64,000 bases of DNA, taken from NCBI GenBank assembly GCA_036250195.1, contig JAVHZZ010000003.1:53993521-54057520 (forward strand), read 5' to 3'. How positions within the stretch are numbered: position 1 is the first letter of the stretch; each line of letters opens with the position of its first letter. Positions 58,090 through 64,000 of the stretch are shown here, piece after piece. This DNA comes from Mixophyes australis. Taxonomy: Eukaryota > Chordata > Amphibia > Anura > Limnodynastidae. Below the pieces are notes generated by a model that worked only from the letters and a program-made list of their open reading frames with translations, had not been told where the DNA came from and made no database searches. Made by a program: the position numbers and the translations under genes.

Positions 58090-58800
58090 ATATTAGAAAG
58101 CTCCCACTTGGATCAATATTAATCTCTTCCATATCCTTGCCTTTGAATTCAGCCAATCCCCCCCTATAAGTTTGCAAGTTCCCTGGAACCTTCTCGGTAA
58201 TATTGTCAGTGCACTCTAATGTGGTATCCAAGGAAGTCTGGCTATTGATCCAATTCTGTGTCTTTTTTGTTGAGAACTTTTGATAGAGCAGCATTATGCT
58301 TTCTAACCTTAGTAGAAGACAAGGTTTGGGGATTTTTAGCGCCACATTACTGAGCAAAAAGGTGTATACAATCTGAACCTCTAAGAAGGGACAAAGCAAA
58401 CATTTTGACATTTTCAGTGGTCACTCCGTATTCTTAATGCATCTCTGCAAGCTCCAAAGCACTTTGCATTGCTGGTGTTAGCAAGACTGGAAATGTCATA
58501 CCTTGTTTTCCTCGGATTTCTATCCTAATGAAGTGGCAGCAGAGTTTCTTTTCAAGCTCAGAAAGCACTAGAGAGACATCTTCATGAAGATCTGAGTATC
58601 TCTGGAAGAAAAAGTAGTTTGAACCTTGGAAACTTCCTCTGCCTTTCCTCTATTGAATAATACCACCTGTGGCCTTGGCCTGCAATACCAAGTTTTTTAG
58701 CGAAGACTTAGTGAATAATTGTGGTACTTCGGCTGTTTGTTTACAAGTGAATTTTTTCACATCTTCAGTGAAAGGTAAGAGCTGAACCATGTTTCATTTT
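58090..58800 (-). pseudogene. Decayed tyrosine-recombinase-like coding relic
   Basis: One minus-strand frame is readable across several stops. It gives KKLCCHFIRIEIRGKQG then FPVLLTPAMQSALELAEMH (58555-58435), RGSDCIHLFAQ (about 58375), GAKNPQTLSSTKVRKH (about 58310), DTELDQ, and LGYHIRVH-stop-QYYR (about 58210). RGK-x-G, STKxRKH and LGxxIRVHxxYYR occur in the order of the Arg, His-x-x-Arg and Tyr boxes of tyrosine recombinases. I recall similar strings in unannotated vertebrate predictions, but cannot confirm it. Upstream (58800-58620) a segment LFTKSSLKNLVLQAKATGG precedes 'tttttcttccag', which could be a splice acceptor. At least five in-frame stops make it non-functional. Confidence 0.5.
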
Positions 58801-59689
58801 GCTGCCTTCTGAGTTTTTGAGGCAGCTAAGTCCATCTTGTCTCATGTATCTTCTGAAGAGGCATGCATTTTCGGCTATAGCAGGGCAGTCTTCTATCATT
58901 GATCAACATTTCACAATGCTCAAAATCTTTTTGAAACAATAGTCAACCTTCAATGCCAGCAGGGTGAACCCACAATCCCCCACAATAGTAGCAACCAGCC
59001 CAGGCTATGAGCACAGGTGCTTATATCACTTTGTGGGGAGGAGAAGCTTATAGAAGCAAGTAGATGATGATAAATGGTGTGTCCAGTTTCCTGCCACATC
59101 ATGATACACTTAAATCATTTCTTCATGCAGCTGAACTTACGTTTTCATTTTGGATTGCCAAGAGCCAAGAGCTAAGCGTCACAGGTAAGAAGCTGACGGT
59201 TGCTTTTCCTCCATGTCAGAGGACCACATTCTGGATGGGGACACTGCTAGAGCATTAAAAACACTGGGGGAGTGACATTGTGTTACTCAGTCTTTGTTTT
59301 TTAGGTGCCCCTTAACCATTGGTGCCCTAGGCACCCAGCTAGGTTTGTATAGTGTTAGCACCGGTTCTGTTTCTCACCTCCGGGAAACCTCCAGTGCTTT
59401 TCAGCATAGAGCTGGTAACCTCTGTGAGGGGACACACTATTTCTTGAGGCTCCCCCTTTTTCACAGTATAGACACCTGCCCTGTGCTGTACAGCAGGGGT
59501 TTCCTTGTTATAGGTGAACCAAACCAGGGTTAGTTTAGGATTTAGGGCTATACTGACAGTTTTTGAATTATTCTTTCCTTTATTTTTATTTTCTAGGGCA
59601 CAGTGTATGGAAATTGATTTGCCTCATTCAATGTATCCCCAATATCTCTGAGCCGGTGCATAATTCAAGTCTTTTTGCAGGAAGGGGGG
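58801..59689. other. No gene recognised
   Basis: May include more of the coding relic to its right, but I could not follow a frame. Nothing else recognised. Confidence 0.4.
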
Positions 59690-59855
59690 CAGTGGCGCAC
59701 GCAGGGGGGGTTTCTGAGTCTCCAGAAACCCCCCCTGCGTTAACTAAGTGGCCACCATAGTGTCACTGTCCAGCTCTCTCGTAGTTTTTTTTTTGTTTCT
59801 TTGGGTCGGGGGGGACGGACGGGACCTCCCCCTGGCAATCCGGCGTGCTCCCCTG
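59690..59855. mobile_element. hAT-like MITE with 18-bp hairpin
   Basis: Ends CAGTGGCGCACGC and (reverse) CAGGGGAGCACGC. Flanks AAGGGGGG and GGGGGGGG match 6 of 8, though G-runs weaken this evidence. 59699-59716 pairs perfectly with 59723-59740. Confidence 0.65.
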
Positions 59856-61502
59856 GGGGGGGGGGGGGAAGAGGGCACTCTAATAATACTCCAAAAATAC
59901 ATTTAGTTTTGGCACTGTTGCACATAACAAGACACTTGTACACAGCTGAATTAGCTCTGCAGTGTGGCCATTTTGCTCTTGATAATTTAACTCCACTGCA
60001 TCTATTTATATTACACTTTTTAAGTACCACATGTGCCCACTGGCTTTTGGTAGGAATTTTCATACTGTCTTAGAGTTTATTTTTAAAAACAATTTGGCTA
60101 TCAGTGTCTAATAAATTTCTGTGGCATTGTATCATGACTTGTGATTTCATTTAAGTAACTACCGATGTCAGTGAGAGTAGCAACCACGATTAAATTACTG
60201 TAACCTCTAGAGTTGTGAAAAATTGTCTGTTTTGCACAGTTAAAATGTCTCTGCTGACTACAGCAAAATTGTGAACCCTACAAATATTTTCAGTCTCCCC
60301 CTCTTGGCGTTCATTAAAATACCATCATATCCATCTTTTGAATCTGGTAATGCAGCTATCTGGCGTTCTGTGTTGGAATGCCCCCCTATCCTTTCATGTC
60401 TGCCAGATATGCCTATCAAAATGAGCAAACAATAGCATGGAAGTCCAAATATACAGACGCTACTGCACAAAAACAATGACAAAGCAGGGAAATAGCTTTT
60501 ACGGTATGTAAATGATCCCCAGAGCCTGCATGCCAAATAAAGTCTTTACTCTAAATCAAGGTTAGTTGACACAACAAATCCTATTGGCACTCACTATCCC
60601 CCAAAAGCTGTTTTAGACTAGGTACACACAGGATAAAATTAAACTGTTTTACTTCTCGTGAACCTAGAACGTGTGTCCCAATAGAAATCATTGATCTCTA
60701 TAATAAATGTGACCTACATACTCACTAAAGTGCAGGGTGCTTGGGAAATACAAAATGTTCAATTTCGTTGTGTGCAGTTCTTAGTGAGTATGGAGGTCAT
60801 GTTTGCCATAGCAATGACTTCTACTGTGACAGCTGTGTTCACTGTATGGTGGATGCAAGTAGGAAAGGACTGAGCCTTAAAATCATCCTTGATATTCAAA
60901 GCCCCCAAAAAGTTTAATTCAGCCCAATCATATCATAAGTTGCACCATCATTCACTGACTCAGCAGTGATGGGGGCCAAGAACAGATTGGCCACGTAAGA
61001 CTGTTTTATGGCAGCAGGGCTAGGTGACTGACTGAAACAAAGGTTTAGGAGCCCAGACCAGTCCACTTATACTCTCAGGCATACCAGCTCTTCTAGGAAT
61101 TGCCAGATTTGTCATATGGCCAGCTGACTGCTCTCCCTTTAGCCAATGTGTAAAAGATTTTAATGTGCTCAGAGCGGAGCAGGTGGAACATTTCCTCTGG
61201 GCACTTGATGCACTGCAGATTGCTATAGACATTCAGTCACTCACACGTTTCGTATAAATCTGTTTACTCATCATTTTAGTGGCTCACTATAAGGAAATAG
61301 TTAATCTAGCAAAACATTGTCTACAGTAATAGTCTGAATAGCACATTTAAAAAGTATGGATAGGATCAGTGTCATTTCATGCTGTTCGCTTTTTGCTTTT
61401 GAACTATTTTTGCCCTCTAAGGCCTCCATAACTGCTGAGATTGCGTTAACCTGTTTTTGTTACTAAAGGTGCTAAACCAAGTCCTCACCCCATGTCAGGC
61501 TA
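59856..61502. other. No gene recognised
   Basis: Starts with a G run. The part from about 60615 ('actaggtacacacaggat') resembles the left end of the 4693-5129 MITE family, but no right end was found. Confidence 0.4.
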
Positions 61503-61506
61503 CATC

Positions 61507-61540
<34 letters not shown>

Positions 61541-61872
61541 CCATTAATTTATATAGCACCACTAATTCCTCAGCGCTGTACAGAGAACTCATACACATCA
61601 GTCCCTGCCCCATTGGAGCTTACAGTCTAAATTCCCTAACATACACACACAGACAGAGAAATAGACTAGGGTAAATGTTGATAGCAGTCAATTAACCTAC
61701 TAGTATGTTTTTGGTGTGTGGGAGGAAACCGGAGCACCCAGAGGAAACCCACGCAAAAACGGGGAGAACATACAAACTCCGCACAGATGGCCATGGTCGG
61801 GAATTGAACTCATGACCCCAGTGCTGTGAGGCAGAAGTGCTAACCACTTAGCCACCATGCTGCCCTCATCTT
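61503..61872 (-). mobile_element. V-SINE-like SINE, minus strand, full length
   Basis: (CAT)n at 61509-61541, then the reversed tail, core ('gtgtgggaggaaaccgg', 'gaggaaacccacgc') and tRNA-like head, ending 'accatgctgccc' at 61865. Short target duplication CATCTT at 61503-61508 and 61867-61872. Confidence 0.9.
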
Positions 61873-62762
61873 GAACGACATTGCATGCCATCTTCAGGGG
61901 CTTAATTGGAGGGGAGCTGAACACCATTGTTTAAACATACGCAAATTCGTGGCATGCTTTAGTACTGGAAAGAACCTGGCTATAGCATGGGCTCCCGCTA
62001 GGCACCATGGCTCCTTGTCACACCCGTATTCAAACACAGCAAATGTATTACTTCAAAAGAAGAGTCAAGTTAAATAGTTTAAAACCATTCCATAAAGAAG
62101 CAATTGATGAATATTATTCAAAGTATTTATTCTGCTCCTCAATTGCGCTGCTTGAATTAAGTGTTAGACCTATTTTCAAGTTGTAGTCCTGTATTACGGC
62201 TATAAATAATAGATGTGTTGGTGAAATTAATTCATTTGGATACATTTTGTCCACATTCCAAATAAAAATACTTCTTGTTTAAAATGCCTAGATCTTGCTC
62301 AAAGATAGATTTGAATAAAATAATGCAGAAAGTTGTTGTTTCTAATCTGCTTTTTCAATTTATTTCACATGGATTTCAATTGGGAACATGACGGTTAGCA
62401 AGTGTTAAAGAAGTGCAATTTATAGTGTGAGCAGGAAGGTATAAAACATTTCTTCCCTTTTACAGTCAGCAGCATTTGCAATGTGCAATTTGAGGTTATA
62501 TCCATTCAGTCAGATCTTCAGTGGATTTGAATTGCTAATGGTGTCATGAAGAGGTCGGGCACAGCTTGAAATTCACAAATCATTTTCACTATGTAATAAG
62601 TATGTAAAAAAGGGGATTTAAGCTAAACATGTAAGTGAATATGAACTAAAATTCATAGAACACATCATGGCAAGTTGTTTAAAATAAATTGCATTTTAAA
62701 ACTACATTTAGAATGTTGAGCATAGTAAAGATATTTTTTGAGCTAGAAAGAAACACACTTGA
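61873..62762. other. No gene recognised
   Basis: AT-rich DNA, nothing recognised. Confidence 0.45.
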
Positions 62763-62819
62763 AATTTCTTTTGCAAATATGCATACACACATATATACAT
62801 CTATATCTATATCTACATA

Positions 62820-62881
<62 letters not shown>

Positions 62882-62900
62882 ATACACACACAAACACATT
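62763..62900. repeat. (TA)n microsatellite
   Basis: Central pure (AT)n at about 62827-62878, flanked by CA/TATC-rich runs. Confidence 0.97.
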
Positions 62901-64000
62901 TTGGAATTTTCAATAATGGCTTTCGGGAATGTAAATGTACATTTCTCTTTTCTTTTTTTGTGTACATTTAACTTACATAAAGCCATTGACAAAATGTGTC
63001 CCTATAGTGTTCCCATATTGTAAAGTGCATGCTGTGAGATTGTGGTTGACAGAACTCAGTAAGTGCAATAAACGTACAGCACGTGTGAATGGTTTCTGTA
63101 TCTGGATGGTGATAGAAAATAGAAGATCATGCTGTTTTCTTACTAAAGAACTTATCCCACCTCTCAAGAAAACATCCTAAATGGCAGCGAGGAAATGAGA
63201 CAATGTGACGGCTTGTGAAACACGGCACGTTTAAACCATGTCACTTAGTGTAATGCTATGCAATAAGGAGGGGGGGTGAAGGACACAAATGTCTATAATG
63301 ATGGTATCTGCTGTTCCCACAGCGTACATGCCCATGTTGTGGCAGGGACTTGGGGAATAATTAAAGAGGTCAAGATATGGGGGTATTGTAGGGGCCAAGG
63401 TACAAAAAATCCATTCAGAACCCATGTTTTAGGTGATACAGAGTGATGCACTTAAACATGCCATGACTCTAGTGCCCCCCTGAAATGGGAGGCTAGAGAA
63501 TTATAATACAAACCATTAGAAATGACACTTCTTATCATCAATACTGTTGGGGCATGGGGCTTCTTGTGTAATGGTCAAGGGATCATCAAGATTTTATGTT
63601 AGAGAAAGTCCAATGGCATAAATATCCCCCACTCCAGTTAAAAAAATCTCCCCTAACAAACCTTCACCAATATTGAAAGTGTTCCAGTATCTTCAGGGAG
63701 GTATCAAGTTAAATGGTCCCTTAATGACCAGAAAAAAATGCATGTTTAGGAGGAGTGCTGAATTAACTAGGAATACATTTTTAATTGCATAGGCTACCCT
63801 GATATTTTTTATAGGGGTATAGTAAGATATGTATTCTTCATTCAAGCTCTGGTGAAATTATAGGACCAGGAACATAGGAACATAGTTTAATTTTCATTTC
63901 CGTCTTCTATCTAGGGCCAACCTTCCCTGTCGAGCCATTTTATAAACATCAGCAAGCCATGGAGATTATGTCAGGTTTGTTTTATGAAAGAGAAGGCCAG
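62901..64000. other. No gene recognised
   Basis: No coding region, RNA gene or element recognised to the window end. Confidence 0.45.

Noticed and set aside
58061..58411. 116-codon minus-strand open frame
   Set aside because: It is out of frame with the recognisable coding relic in the same place, which runs through stops in a neighbouring frame.
60615..60880. Second copy of the 4693-5129 MITE
   Set aside because: Only the left-end word (actaggtacacac) is similar; no right end or palindrome found.

Overview
The window is vertebrate nuclear DNA, most likely from a frog. It is AT-rich with no operon structure, and its transposon mix (many hAT and Harbinger-like short elements, Tf1/sushi-type Ty3/Gypsy elements, V-SINEs, L2 and L1 LINE fragments, Tc1/mariner) fits an amphibian. 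This is inferred from repeat content; no host gene identifies a species. I found no host protein-coding exon, tRNA or rRNA gene. It is either gene desert or intron.

Layout: 1-837 is a 77-bp satellite with a five-unit higher-order period. 2.3-5.6 kb holds four short DNA transposons, one with a 94-bp near-perfect palindrome. 13.2-19.8 kb is a dense nest: two copies of one long element (A, 14654-17149; B, 17633-19788) have been invaded by a smaller MITE, two hAT MITEs, a LINE 3' end and two solo LTRs. A third copy (C, from 28557) carries the smaller MITE. 21.7-24 kb is a decayed L2-type LINE. 30057-30540 is a foldback element.

The centrepiece is 30654-36434: a nearly intact, young Ty3/Gypsy retrotransposon with two 765-bp LTRs, a 5-bp target duplication, gag, a -1 frameshift signal, and pol encoding protease, reverse transcriptase, RNase H, integrase and chromodomain. 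A 9-nt sequence after the 5' LTR is complementary to the predicted start of its own transcript, pointing to Tf1-like self-priming rather than tRNA priming. A related solo LTR lies at 50312-50806.

39.3-44.5 kb is an older minus-strand Gypsy element whose pol centre is replaced by an L1 fragment and whose 3' LTR carries an 887-bp insertion. A dead Tc1/mariner (45.3-46.6 kb), an internally deleted hAT with a transposase tail (52.3-52.8 kb), a 1.7-kb hAT element with a pyrimidine minisatellite (56-57.7 kb), a decayed tyrosine-recombinase-like coding relic (58.1-58.8 kb) and V-SINEs follow. The remainder is single-copy-looking AT-rich DNA with microsatellites.
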